From the NCBI GenBank assembly GCA_029204225.1, contig CM055106.1:22017285-22081284 (forward strand): a DNA stretch of 64,000 nt, given 5' to 3'. The position numbers and the translations under genes were made by a program. Origin of the DNA: Diphasiastrum complanatum (lineage: Eukaryota > Streptophyta > Lycopodiopsida > Lycopodiales > Lycopodiaceae). The notes under the pieces were generated by a model. The model did not search any database. It saw nothing but the letters and a program-made list of their open reading frames with translations, and was not told the DNA's origin. This document shows, in pieces, positions 20,481 through 33,720 of this stretch. The first letter of the stretch is position 1, and each line of letters opens with the position of its first letter.

Positions 20481-23400
20481 CCAAGAAGCATTTTATTACA
20501 TTCAAGTGAAAACAATTTGTTTGGTCTATATAACAATCTGTTTGTGTACATACAATCACAAATATGTTTTTGATTTGTTTCGTAAAGCCTTTTTTTTTTT
20601 GTCTTGTACGTCCTCACATGTAAAGTCTAACACGCATATATGTGATGCATAGGTTGAGTCATTACATTTGCATGTAATACATGTAGAAAGTTTTGGTACT
20701 AGTTTAACTATGTAGCACAATGATTCATTCAACATTGATGGAATGTCATAGATACTTTTAATATGTTACATCCTTATTTCATGAACATTGTGCAAATCTC
20801 CACATTATCTTATTAGAATCAATTACAATAGTAGTTGCACTCATCTATGAATAAAAGCCATATGATGTCATGTTACATGTCACTTAGCACAACCAACCTA
20901 TGTTAGCTAAATTTGAAATCGATGAGATCGGGTTTGGCATAGATGCAATTCTTCAACTCCAACAATGAAAAAACTTTATTCTAGTGGCTATATTAGTACC
21001 AATTTTTATCCAAGGAGGAAAGAGTTTAATAGATGAGAAAGTAAAGAGATTTAGTCAAATAAGGGAGTCACCGACCTTAGCATAGAACTTAAAACTGATG
21101 TCTCAAATAGTCACAAACACAAATTCAGAAGGTTTATATATTGGAATACAAAATTTTGTTGTGGTCAATAAATATTCTAAAACTGAAGATGATAGATGTG
21201 AGTACATTATCATTGTACAATAATCTACCCAAGTGCATTAAGTCCCTCATTTCAACATTGTTTTGGAATTGTCATTGAAATTGGACCATGTTAATCAAAT
21301 TAGGATATATATATTGACCTAAATGGATCCAATCACAAATACAAATTTAATGTATATATTCTTTAATTCCATCTAATTCTACTATATTGTAGCATTCTAT
21401 ATATATTTCATAGCAAACATACATTTTGCATATTTTTCAAAATAAGTTTTCTAGTCACCTCATGAAGCCTATTACACCAAGATCACCGATGCTTTTTGTG
21501 AGAAAAAAAGGACGATACATTTTTACTCATGTAAAAAAAAAAAAATCAAAATCCATCACTATAACACATACTGGACGAAATGATTGTGTGGAATTCCAAA
21601 AGGGTTAGCTAAAGAGAAATTGGTAAAAGTTTTTGGAGGACGTGTTGGAACAAAGGCAATTAACAAAGAAGCACTATTTAATTCATTATTTTAGTAGCTA
21701 TCATCATTCTTCAAAGCTTGGACCCATTAGTAGTTTCCAACTTGGATTATCATTCAACATGTAGGTTGAAGGAAGATTCTCACCGACTACTAGATTAAAT
21801 CAAAGTTGATATGAAGACATATGCTCAATAGGTAAAATTTGAAACTTAGAAAAGTTAATTTAGCATCTAGTTGAATAAGTCTGATCAAAGCAACAATTGA
21901 AATGACTTTGAAAGATACGTGATCTAATTCTTAAAATTAGAATCACCATTTTCTATAATATTCTATTTCTATCATATTTAAAAATATATAAGCAAAAATT
22001 AGATGAGATGAATAAAAAAAGTGCACATATACTAGTGGCAAGATAATTGATTATGATTAATCGAGGATAATATATTAGCAAGTTAGAAACACTTGTCAAT
22101 ACATGGCAATGCACGATAATAAAAGAATCATAGGGTTTACTTTTCTTATTTTATAACCAGCAATGCTCATAGTCTTATTTATCATGTGTTGTCTTATTTA
22201 TCATGTATTGTCTTCTTCTAGGCTCTAAACACTTCAGAACAATATTTTGATGTTATAAAGTATCAAGAATGCTTATAATTTATAATATGGTTAGATCCCT
22301 TTAGTTTTGGCTCTGGGAGATCATGCAAATTCATACAAGATTAGATTTTGGATGCATAAAAAGAGTAGGAATGAAACTCTGTCTGTGGGTCAAACTACAA
22401 TGAATATTTTCCTTTCTATTTCCAAAATCCATGTCACACATTGATCCAAACATTATATTGTTGGTCATATTTGTTGAAAATTTTTAGATTTAAGCTTGCT
22501 ATGTTTATTTTCTCCAACACATGATTATTACGGGTTTGAAAATCAATGTCTTGACCAAAAAAAAGATATATGCAATAAGTTCCATAGTATTCTCTAAATG
22601 ACATATGGTGAATTTCCATTGACTTGTATGCTTTTTGTTGGATAAGTCGAAGCCTTCAAGGCATGCCACCACCAACATTGTTAAAACTCAAACATCAAAA
22701 TATTTTGGTATCATCTACAAAAGGTGTCAATGCCATCAATGTAGGAATTTTTCTACTAATATAGGCAACTAGTATTTTCTCAAGAGGTATTAGGTGAATG
22801 GAAAAAAGTTTTCACACAATGTAGTATTAGTTGGCTACTGACATCTCATTCACATACTAAATAATATAGACATTTATAGTAGATGTGCTTATAGAGCTTG
22901 TTTGTAGATGATATTTTGATCAAGACATTAAAAAAACAGCATATTGATGGGTAATTTATTTACATCCATGAGTGTATAAAAATATGTAAAATAGAAAAGT
23001 TTGGCCCTATTGAGATGGACTCGAAAAGACAATCTAGATCTAGACACTCAAGCTTTATTTGGGGTCTCAAACAAGAACTTTCTTGTGGAAACCTCAAATA
23101 TAACTTTACAAATAAGGGGCCTACATGATATTTGGTGCAATCATAGCACATTCCATAATCTAAATAGATCGTAAGGGAAATTGAGATTAGTGAGTCAAAA
23201 CTCCCCAATCTATGACTCTACAATATTGACCATGGATTATATCTAGCATGCCATATTGATTGCAGTCAGTGAAATTCCATCTATGATATTGTCTTATCAT
23301 CAAGTGGCCTTATCACTAGAATGAAAACCTACATTGATAAGATTTCTAGAAAAATATCATGCTACAAGTAATTGATCCTTAATGAGTTGGCTAAAAGAAT

Positions 23401-26400
23401 CATCAATAAAAGCACATAAGATATAAGCTCATGAACACAAGCAAGTAATATATTTTGGCAAACGTTTCCTCCATAGAATGGCTTGCTATTTTTATTAAGA
23501 AAATGTTCAATTGATCATGTGGGCCTGTGCAGCTATTTTTACCATACCTTTATTTTTGTAAATTTACTACAAAACAAAGTGAAATTATGCTAAAAAAATT
23601 TAGATCATAGTTGATCTATGGTAAAATCATGGTTATTATGAGATTGTGAACTCAAAATTGAGATCATGAATACATGAACTTGTGAAATTGCAAAGAACTT
23701 GGAATTATAGATAAATTAATTTATGAATACATAGATTCATGGTAACCTTCAAACTTGGAATGAGAATGTGTGAAATCATATGAGTGCCTAAGAGTCATGA
23801 AAATGTGAAATTGTGAATACATCATGTTGTTTTGATCAAAAGGTCCAATTATCTTCTTTCTTATATTACCAAATCTTGGATCTTACCCCAAGAACCCTTA
23901 ATTTAGATCACACTCCAAGAGCACTTACATCCACTAAACTCATACAGTTACCTTGAAACACTTTCTTGAATAAATTCTTGATTCGAACATATATAGATTC
24001 ATAAATCGATGAAAAAACTATTCAAATTACATTGGCTTTTGAATAAAGAGTAGAAAATACTCCAAAAAGTTGTAACTAATACAATGGTATTCTAGAGATC
24101 CGAGACTTGATTCTAGCATTTCTTGTACATGTAGTCAAAATATCACTTAACTAAGTAGCTTAACTAGCATTCACTTGGTTATGAAATCTTAACTAGTTAT
24201 AAGACTTCCAATCAACAAAACCCAGTCTTTTTTAGATCTTATATTCTCCTTTTATTTTTTGTTAGTCTTTTTTAGATCTTATATTCTCCTTTTATTTTTA
24301 GCTATGTTTGGCAACATTCCTTATGCACCTGAAAGCTCAATTGATATATCATCAAGTGTATAAATTGCCTTGGAATTCAAACTTGGCATGAAGCATAGTT
24401 TTGAAGTGTGCTACATTGAAGCAAGCATCAAACTTTTTTGGTATGCTTAACTCAATAACCTATGATCTACCTCAATTGCTTCACATGTCAACTCAACAAG
24501 ATACTTAGTCCTTTAAAGATTTCACATGGATCTATGCATGTATGAAGACACATCTATGGAACATCTTGTAAGGGATCATTTAAGAGGTAGTGAAAGATTC
24601 TTCACGGACATCATTCTCTATAGGAGTCTCATAGGTTCCTTGTTTGTAGTTGCAATTCTTCTAAAATTATTCATTCATCAAGCTAAGATTAGCTCTTGGG
24701 GGGGGTTGTAGATAGATTTACCATAGTTTTATCAAGCTAAATTTGAGGAGTACGAAAACTGGCAAATATTGGCTTGATAAGCACATATTTTATTGTACAT
24801 ATTGTAATCCACACGTGTGAAGCATGGTTCCACATGTGAAGAATAGGTGTAGGTTAGTTAGATCCCAATAATGGGAGCTAGATAGCAAGTTTTGCCAAGA
24901 TTCCTAAAATCTAGGACCTACCTCCACAAATCTAGGAAAGTTGGTCTTGATCTAGCTACCATAGATGGTATACCTAATGGTTAGGTAAAATAGACATGAT
25001 TAGGTAAGCCTAATGATGACATGGCACTTGAACACATGCCAAAAAACATGCTCAACCAACATAGGATAGCCTTATCATTGTACTTGCAAAGATCAACTCA
25101 ATTGATGTGAGATCAACATTTTAAAGTTCTTGCTAATCTCAAGTTTTCTCTCCAATTTTGATGTGATTTTTTTGATGTGAATACAATCCAACATACTACA
25201 AACTATACTTCACACATGTTTTGATAATAATTTGATTGTTTTAGCTTGAATCAAAATTGCCAAACTAGATCAATATTTTGAGTGCTAGTTTTGCAATAGA
25301 TTGATTGAACAAGTAGCCATCTTGACGATGTTTTGTAGATCCATTTAGGCTTCTAAAAACTATTTTTTAACACATTCTTTAACAATTCTTTTGATATTTT
25401 TTGAAGACCTCTTTTGGTTGATAAAAACATTATTCACATCTGTAACTAGTTTACTTTCTATCTTTATATGTAATTGGAGGATCTACAATGGACATGACTC
25501 TATGATCTGTTGGTATACTTCAGATTTGATGTAATTTTGAGATTGTTCACATGTTCTAAGTCTATTGGTATCAGTCTTGTTTGGATCCATTTTGATCTTC
25601 TATGTATTTGTCCAATATTGTTTCAACCTTAGTTTCCTATCATTTGAAGTTTGTATGTTTGAGACCAATCATCATAGTAGCCAAATTTTGGGTAAAATTT
25701 CATATTGTACCAGAGCTTTGTTCATGTGTAGTTCATTTCAAGTTTATCATGTAATTGTATGCATGCCATCCAAAATGTTTAAAAAACAAGCTCAAGTGTA
25801 GGCTAGTTTTGCACTTCTTAAATATTTGTCCAAGTTCAATTTGTTGGATAGAAGATCATAAGCCAAAAAGGTTTAGGATAATGGTCCAACAAGGGCCCAA
25901 ATACATCTAATAAGACTTAACAAGGGCTTAACATCAAGATAGTTATGTTTAGTTAAGTCAGGGCATTGTCTATAAGTAGGCAAGAGACATCAATTTTTGA
26001 ATCTTTTCATGGCTCATTTGCAAATGTGAGAGCTTAGATTCCTCTTTGTGAATGTGAGCCCTGGGAATAGAGCTTGCTAGGTCTCATGTGCCCAAATCCA
26101 CATGAATCTCATCCCCTTTTTTTTATTGATTTGCTTCCATCCCTTGAATTCTAATTAATGATTCCTTGGAGTTCTATATGTGATTTGTTTTTTATGGCTA
26201 TATCAACATGAATGTTGTTTGTACATCTCTTTATTATGTCTTTATTTTCTTTATTGTGCTATTTGATTGGGTTTAGCACAAGACATTCTATTCAATGAAT
26301 ATGATCATTCTCACTACTACAAAGCTAATAAAAACTATATCACTTGTATGTTGCTCCTTTTGCAAATATGGTAAGTCTTCTTGCAACCATTTGTGCCTAT
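20481..26400. other. AT-rich intergenic DNA, no gene seen
   Basis: About 6 kb of AT-rich sequence with frequent stops in all frames. It contains a 36-bp unit repeated at 24224 and 24264 (agtcttttttagatcttata...). The stretch near 25850-26130 has an LTR-like flavour (tataagtagg at about 25971) but no partner copy. No protein-coding similarity was found. Confidence 0.45.
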
Positions 26401-26454
26401 AATTTGTTTTAGACGGATGTTACTAGACTCACTAATCATTTCCGCATTGGATTT

Positions 26455-27696
26455 ATGCCGACCTCTCCTTTCCCGCTAGACTCATTGTCCTCAAGCACAT
26501 TATTTCCTCCTACTTCACGCACTTCCTTTTCATCTAGTTCCTCCCTCCCTCCCTTCTCCACCCTCACCATTGCTAAGACTATCAGAAAAATCCTTTGGAA
26601 TAATGGTCCTAGTCTTTTGAATTGGGATATTTGTATGGCTTCAAAAAGGCTGGGTGGATTGGAACTTCTCCACCCATTTACTAGCTCTCTTTCTCTTCTT
26701 TATAGACGAATTCACTATAACTTTAACCTGTCCTCAGCCTTGGGATCTATTGATGACAACTACTCTTCATCCCCTTCTAATGGTACCTCATCCTATTTCC
26801 TTGAGTTCACTCGTAGTTCATTCATCCTCTCCACTTTTTTTCCCCCTTTGTTCAATTCCATTTTTGGATGGGTGGTAATTCCATCTCCCCTCTTGAATCT
26901 CTGCGATACTCTAGAGCTATTACCATCAATTCTTAACCACTCGCTTTGATCGAAAAGAGACTCTACCAAAGCCTTACCCAAAAAAATTTATCACTTGAGC
27001 CATATTATGAACTTCATCTACTCCCTTAGCCTATCCCGACATAGGACTGAGCTTGGCCTTTTCTCCCGCGAAACTAACTTCCTCTCCTTCACCTTCTCTC
27101 ATGGAGACCTTCGTCCCCTTTATACCTCTATGACTACGGACCACAATAACAGATGGCACTTCAAGGCTCTAGACAAAATGAGCAAAATCCCCTATTCCTC
27201 AGTTTACTTTGCTACCAAAGAGCCCAACTTCAACTTTTTCTGGTCCCAATGCTAAATGGAATCTTTTTGACTCCTCTCACCTTTGAAAGACCATATTTCA
27301 TCATACCTACAAAATCAAACCTAGTAAGTATAGATCTTTCTCTCTTAAGATTCTCTAGCTCGTTCCAGTTATAGGTGTAATGTGTCGCATGCTTCCTCTA
27401 AATGCAAAACATCAAATGAGGATGTGATACATTTGTTCTTTCATTGCTATGCACCATTATGAAAATCAGTGACTGATCTTTTCATTGCACGCTTTCATGT
27501 CAGATTCAAGAGGTTTAGCAACACAAATTTACTATTGAATGATATTACTTTTGATAATACAGTTGTAAATGCTTTCTGGCAATCTATTAGAGTTATTACA
27601 CTTTGGAACATTTGGTTAGATAAGAATATCAAAAAATTTGGGATTAGTGATTTTGTCCTATTCCCCTTGCTTCTTTTTAAGGAGGCTGACAAATTA
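26455..27696 (+). pseudogene. LINE RT C-terminal region and zinc-finger-like domain
   Basis: Pieces in different frames read LPFPARLIVLKHIISSYF (RT thumb), KTIRKILWNNGPSLLNWDIC and MASKRLGGLELLHPF. This is the F/LWNG...W..IC.PK..GGLG pattern of plant LINEs. Then come SNEDVIHLFFHC (zf-RVT type) and NAFWQSIRVITLWNIWLDKN. Several frameshifts and stops are present. Without copia B the last codons read KEADKLLLL followed by a stop. Confidence 0.78.
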
Positions 27697-28850
27697 TGTT
27701 GAATTATTCTCCTTCTTACCAATCGACTAATCGGTTTTAATCTTCATCCATTGTTTATCCAATTCTGCGAATTTTTCCGTGTTTTTACACAGTCTGCAGA
27801 TTTACAAGTGTTTTTACATAGTTTGTAGAGATACACGACAGTGTCGCCTTTTTCGCCTGTCAGGAATCCCGTTGAAAAATGCAGCGTCGCCTTTTTTGCC
27901 TTTTTCGTCCGATAGAAATCTCGTGTAAAATCACAGTGTCACATTTTTCGCTTTTTCTAAAGAGCCTCAAATGTTAAGGAAACGACTCTGGCAAAGTGTG
28001 GGGCAACCCTAAATGAGATTTAAGGGCACCTTTGTCTTTTTTGTCTTTTTTGCAAAAAATCCGACATTGTCGCCTGTGGCTGTTTTAGTTCATTTCTGCA
28101 GAGCTATAATTTTGGTTCATTTATGCAGACAGAATGTTTACGGCCAATTTTACTACTTATCAGCAATCAATGACAAGAACCGGATGGATGCTAGCGGATC
28201 ACCAGCCAATTGGTGATCGCAATTGATGATCTAATTTTTTAGTATAAATAGCTGTTCATATTAATATATTTTATGATAATCAGATGATCAAATCAGAAGT
28301 TATCAGGAAGTTTTTGAATAATCAGCTCTCTCTTTCAAGCCTGCGAGCTTGAACACTCCTGAGCATTCTAGCTCACTTCTTAGAGTTGTTTTAGAGATTG
28401 CTATTGCGCTACTGCTTATCAGCATTGCACATTAATTCAGACTTTCATTTTAGCCACTCAGAGATAACATAGAGTATGCGACTTCAATCTGCAACTTATT
28501 ATACTCACTTAGTTCTGTTTTGTTTTAAATTAATACCAACCTTTATTGCGTTCAGGTTCGTCTCAAAATGTATGCGTTTTCTGGAGTTCTTCGTGACTAA
28601 TTATTTGTTTGATAATTTTTTATGTTTAATTGTTTGGCTACGTAATCACTGTAGTACTAACGATTTCAAAGTTAGTTACTATAAGATCAAACATGAATTC
28701 TATCACTATTGTTTTGTTTGAAATTGATAGGCGTAGTCATGCATTGTGAAAGAGGGAAGATAGTTTATTCTGCCATGCACAAAAAGATTTCTTTATAGAC
28801 ATTCGTTTCTTTTCTTGCTAGACCTATCTTCACAACACCACTTTCCGACA
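27697..28850 (+). repeat. Copia B 5' LTR (1,154 bp)
   Basis: Starts TGTTGAATTATTC and ends CTTTCCGACA. A TATA box (TATAAATA) lies at 28243-28250. It carries several gtcgcctttttcgcctg-like words. Confidence 0.93.
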
Positions 28851-28862
28851 TGGTATCAGAGC
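28851..28862 (+). promoter_or_regulatory. Copia B primer binding site
   Basis: TGGTATCAGAGC directly abuts the 5' LTR and is complementary to the 3' end of plant initiator tRNA-Met. Confidence 0.9.
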
Positions 28863-29057
28863 ATTTTCACTACTTCTTCATTTGATTCCAACATGATATT
28901 AGAGCGAAAGCTCTAATACTTGATATCTTTTGCGATATCAAATTGATATTATATTCTTTAGTTCTTTTCAACCTTTCAGTATCAGAGAATTGATTTTCCT
29001 ATTGTTGGCATTACTACATCTTAGCATCATCGATACAATTGATAGACTAAGTTCTAG

Positions 29058-29696
29058 ATGGATTTTCAAAGTAAAGCCAGTCTCATTGCAGACAAGCTGA
29101 ATGGATCCAATGATCATTTGTGAAAATTTAAGATGAAGACCTTGTTAATCACCAGCGAATTATGGGATGTTGTTACAGGTACAGAAGTAAAACCTGAAGA
29201 CGACGACTCAAAATGGAAATCGAAGGATGGTAAAGCTTTTGCGCTTATTATCCTCAATATATCAGATATACAGATTGGACACATAGCTGAAGCTAAAATG
29301 TCAAGAGACGTTTGGGACATTTTGAACTCACTATATGACGTGAGGGACGTAACTACTAAGTTACATCTACAAAGAAAATTCTTCACATTCAAAATGTGTG
29401 TTGGTGATTCACTTAAGAGTCACATTAACCAGTTTAAGAGTCTCTTGCAACAAATGGCTGCTGTCGAGTCAGTCATAGACAATCAAGACGCAATTATGAC
29501 ATTGCTTTCAAGCTTGTCCTCTACATATGAGAACTGGGTGATGATCATATCGACACACTCAGATTTAACTCTTACTAGAGTTATCACTATGTTGCTGCAA
29601 GAAGATAATCGAAGAAGTCAAGACACTCCGTCTACTTCCTCCTCTCAGGATCTATATGTCAACAAAGGCTCTAAGCGACAGAAGCAGAAAAGCTAG
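29058..29696 (+). pseudogene. Copia B Gag
   Basis: The ATG at 29058 begins MDFQSKASLIADKLNGSNDH. An in-frame TGA then stands where a Trp is usual (LxKFKM). The frame continues TSELWDVVTGTE, DVWDILNSLYDVRDVTTKLH and LQRKFFTFKM (UBN2/Gag-pol type). It ends after KRQKQKS, before any CCHC knuckle, so the zinc knuckle and protease are missing. Confidence 0.88.
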
Positions 29697-30830
29697 TCAA
29701 TAAAGTACTACTATGGCATCATCGCTTAGGACATGTGAATTGTGCATCTATATTGAACATGTCCAGACAATCCATCGTACTTGATCGCGACTATCCTTTG
29801 ACTTGCCCGACGTTTCCTTGTCCGAAGTCCTCAACGATCATCGAAGGTTCAAAATGGAGCTCTTGTAAGATTCTGGTAAGGTCGATCTCCCTGTCTGTCA
29901 TAGTTGCATCTTTGGAAAGCAAACTAGGATTCCTTTTAGATCAAATCATAGGCATGTAGCAAAAGATCTGTTAGATGTTGTTCATACAGATATATGTGGA
30001 CCTATGCAAACTCCTTCATTGCTAGATACAAAGTATTTCATTACCTTTATTGACGAATTCTCCAGAAGAACAGCTGTTTATTTCATTAAACAAAATTAGA
30101 GGCTTTCAACAAATTCAGACAATTCAGAGAGCATGCTGAGAATCAAACTGGTAAACGAATCAAAACACTGAGGTCAGATAACGGGGGAAAATACATCTCC
30201 AACAAACTCAAGGATTACTGTCTTAACAACAACATTGAGCAACAATACATTACTTCCTATTTGCCTCAGTCAAATGGTCTTGCTGAGAGAAAGAACAGAA
30301 CCTTAGTTGAATCGACAAAGTACATGTTATCACATTTGACACTTTCGAAGTGCTTCTGGGCTGAAACTGTTTCAACAACAACCTATATTCAGAACAGATG
30401 TCCTACTAAAGGCCTCTCAGACAAAACACCATTCGAAGTTTGGACAGGTACCAAACCTTCTTTATCAAAATTACGAGTTTTTGAATGTACTACTTTTGCG
30501 CAGGTTTCTCGTGATTCAGGAAGAAGCTCAACTTCCAGAGTATCAAATGTGTTTTCATCAGCTACACTACTTCAAATCAAGCCTACAAGTTGTTCGATCC
30601 CATCGAGTCGAAGATATTCACTAGCCGAGATGTCATCTTCATCGAAGATCAGTTTCAAGACCTCAAAGAAAAGGGCAGTCCCCATGTAGCCGACCTATCA
30701 GATTCTCTTGACGCTTTGAAATTTCCAGTTTTCCAGTCGACTATTCCTATTGAAGATCCAAGCTTCTATACTCTTGACGAACAACAAATCAATGACGAAT
30801 CAGAAGATGGTGATGTTGCAGATTAGCACC
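29697..30830 (+). pseudogene. Copia B pre-integrase and integrase
   Basis: LLWHHRLGHVNCASILNMS is the GAG-pre-integrase motif. Then come DVVHTDICGPMQTPSLLDTK, FITFIDEFSRRTAVYFIK, an internal frameshift region, PQSNGLAERKNRTLVESTKY and DKTPFEVWTGTKPSLSKLRV. Several stops and frameshifts break the frame. Confidence 0.85.
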
Positions 30831-30899
30831 TACAGTATGATGCAAATGATCAACTTCTTGTATTACCCATAAGATCATCAAGGACAAGCAGACCACCTA

Positions 30900-32260
30900 A
30901 CCGGTATATCGACGAGTCTGCAGCCTATCTTGTTCAGGAACCGACGTCTCTCCAAGAGGCACTCAGTTAGCTTGATTCAGATCTCTGGAAAGAAGCTATG
31001 GATAAAGAGTATCCATCTCTTATCAAGAACCAGACGTGGACAATTGTCGAATTACCTGCTAGCAGAGACGTAGTTGATTGCAAATGGATTTTCAAAGTCA
31101 AGTACAATGCAGATGAAAGCATCAACAGGAGAAAGGCACGACTTGTAGCCAGAGGATTTTCTTAGGTATACGATGTCGATTACATTGAGACCTTCAGTCC
31201 AGTAGTCAAACATTCTTCTATTCGACTTTTGCTATCATTTGTCGCTGCAGCAGATTTGGAAATACATCAAATGGATGTACATACATCATATTTCAATGGA
31301 GTTATTGAAGAAGACATTTACATGGTGCAACCCAAAGGTTATATTATCGAGGGTAAACACAATCATGTGTGTAAATTCCATAAGGCACTTTTTTGCTTGA
31401 AGCAATCTGCTCGAGCATGGTTTCAAAGGATCAATACTTTTCTTATTGATCACAGCTACACACCTAGCTCTTCATATTCAAACGTTTACTTCAAAGCAGT
31501 GCAACAATCTTTTACCATTATCACTTTATACGTGGATGATACATTGCTTTTCAGCAACAGTACCAAGACAATGCTATCTTTCGAATTCAACACAGAGATA
31601 GAAAGTTGAAGTTGGTTTACATTACACAACAGCACCAATGGAACCAAGTCTCAAATTGTCAAAGAACCAGTGTCCCCAAACAATTCATGAGAAACAGTAG
31701 ATGCGTGAGTATCCTTATCATTCTATTATAGGATTTCTTATGTATGTCATGATTTGTACCAGGCCAGACATAGCTTTTGCTGTCAGCTCTCTCAGTCAAT
31801 ATATGACTAACCCTAGTATAACACATTGGAAGGCTCTTATCAGAGTCATGAGATATCTTCGAGCTACTATGGACTTTTGCATGACGAACTCAATTTACTC
31901 AATGGTTATACAAATGTAAGTTGGGCAGGAGATGTAGACACTCGTATATCTACTTCTGGATTTACATTCTTTCTCAACAATGGTCCAGTTTCCTGGAATA
32001 GTCGCAAGCAATCTATCTTCCACTGAATCAGAGTATATCGCAGCCTCTCAAGCTACAAAGGAAGAAATTTGGTTGAGAAACTTACTCTCAGATATTGGTC
32101 TGAATCAATATGCTCCGACGACATTATTTTGTGATAATCAAAGCGCCATCGCTTTATCAACCAACCCTAGATTTCATTCCAGGAGTAAGCACATTGAACT
32201 GAAGTATCATTTCGTCAGAAGCAAAGTTCTCAACGAAGAGGTCAGATTGTAGTATTGTAT
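30900..32260 (+). pseudogene. Copia B reverse transcriptase and RNase H
   Basis: Motifs in order: DCKWIFKVKYNADES, RKARLVARGFS, EIHQMDVHTSYFNGVIEEDI, KALFCLKQSARAWFQRI, catalytic YVDDTLLFS, a deletion of some tens of codons, [40 protein letters not shown] (RNase H), STESEYIAASQATKEEIWLR and RSKHIELKYHFVRSK. Many stops are present. Confidence 0.9.
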
Positions 32261-32294
32261 AACGCAAGATATGACAACAGATGTTAAGGGGGGA

Positions 32295-33452
32295 TGTTGG
32301 AGTATTCCCCTTCTTGTCAATCAACTAATCGGTTTTAATCTTCATCCATTGTTTATCCGGTTTTGTGGATTTTCTCGTGTTTTTACACAGTCTGCAGATT
32401 TACAAGTGTTTTTACACAGTCTACAGAAATACACGGAGTTGACAACCGTGTCGTCTTTTTCGCCTGTCAAGAATCTTGTTGAAAAATATAGTTGTCGCCT
32501 TTTTCGCCTGACAGAAATCTTGTGTAAAATCATGGTGTCGCATGTTTTGCTTTTTCCAAAGAGCCTCAAATGTTAAGGAAATGACCCTGGCAAAGTGTGG
32601 GGCAACCCTAAATGATATTTAAGGACACCTTCGTCTTTTTTGTCTTTTTTGCAAAAAACCCGACAATGTCGCCTGTGGCTATTTTAGTTCATTTCTGCAA
32701 AGCTACAGTTTTGATTCATTTATGCAGATAGAATGTTTACGACCAATTTCACCGCTTATTAGCAATCAATGACAAAGACCAAATGGATGCCAGCGGATCA
32801 CCAGCCAACTGGCGATCGCAATTGATGACCTAATTTCTTAGTATAAATAGTTGTTCATATTCATATATTTTATAATAATCAGATGATCAAATTAGAAGTT
32901 ATCTGCAAGTTTTTAAATGGTTAGCTCTCTCTCTCTCTCAAGCCTGCGAGCTTGAACACTCCTGAGCATTCTAGCTTACTTCTTAGAGTTGTTGTAGAGA
33001 TTGCTTTTGCGCTACTGCTTATCAACATTGCGCATTAATTCAGACTTTCATTTTAGCCGCTCAAAGATAGCATAGAGTACACGGCTTCGATCTGCAACTT
33101 ATTGTACTCATTTACTTCTGTTTCATTTTAAATCAATACTATCCTTTATTGCGTTCAGCTTCGTCTCATAATGTATGTGTTTCCTGGAGTTCTTTGCGAC
33201 TAATTATTTGTCTATAATTTTCAATGTTTAATTGTTTGGCTACGTAATCACTGTAGTACTGACGATTTCAAAGTTAGTTACTATAAGATCAAACGTGATT
33301 TCTATCACTATTGTTTTGTTTGAAATTGATAGGCCAAGTCATGCATTGTGAAAGAGAGAAAATAGTTTATTCCGCCATGCACGAAAAGATTTATTTCTAA
33401 ACATCCGTTTCTTTCCGAGCTAGACCTATCTTCACAACAGCACTTTCCGACA
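32295..33452 (+). repeat. Copia B 3' LTR (1,158 bp)
   Basis: Starts TGTTGGAGTATTCCCC, ends CTTTCCGACA. TATA box at 32842-32849. Preceded by the purine tract aaggggggat. Confidence 0.93.
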
Positions 33453-33641
33453 AATTATTACTTTTGTAAGTTTTTTGTTATCTTGCCTTGTACTTTGTAA
33501 AAAGTCTATAATCTATGGTTAGCTTTTCGAGAGGAAAAAAAATAATCCAAAACACTCAAATCAATCAAACTGACCAAACTTCTCATCTTTGCCATGAGAA
33601 TTTTTTGGCAAGCCATAACTATTAAATCAAACTATCATGAC

Positions 33642-33720
33642 AATGTCTCCAAACTTTGCCCACTCTATGACCACCAAGAAGAATGTCTCCAAACTTTGCC
33701 CAATCTATAACCACCAAGAA
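33642..33720. repeat. 40-bp tandem duplication
   Basis: aatgtctccaaactttgccc occurs at 33642 and 33682, each followed by a copy of the ccaccaagaa end. Confidence 0.85.

Larger units (their letters stand above)
27697..33452 (+). mobile_element. Ty1/copia element B, full length but inactivated, TSD AATTA
   Basis: LTRs at 27697-28850 and 32295-33452 bracket a primer binding site (TGGTATCAGAGC at 28851), a gag-pol region and a purine tract (ttaaggggggat) just before the 3' LTR. AATTA flanks it at 27692-27696 and 33453-33457. The LTRs differ at roughly a tenth of positions, so the insertion is old. Coding is broken by stops, frameshifts and deletions. It sits in a LINE. Confidence 0.95.
26410..33545 (+). 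mobile_element. LINE 3' end, interrupted by copia B
   Basis: The plus strand carries the C-terminal part of a plant LINE reverse-transcriptase protein at about 26455-27696. A finger-like region (SNEDVIHLFFHC) follows the RT thumb. The copia insertion at 27697-33452 splits the frame just before its stop; beyond it comes the 3' UTR, ending in an A-run at about 33535-33542. The 5' half of the LINE is absent. Confidence 0.8.

Noticed and set aside
26455-27722. A host protein-coding gene on the plus strand
   Set aside because: Several frames together spell the LINE RT C-terminal region; the long open frames are pieces of it.
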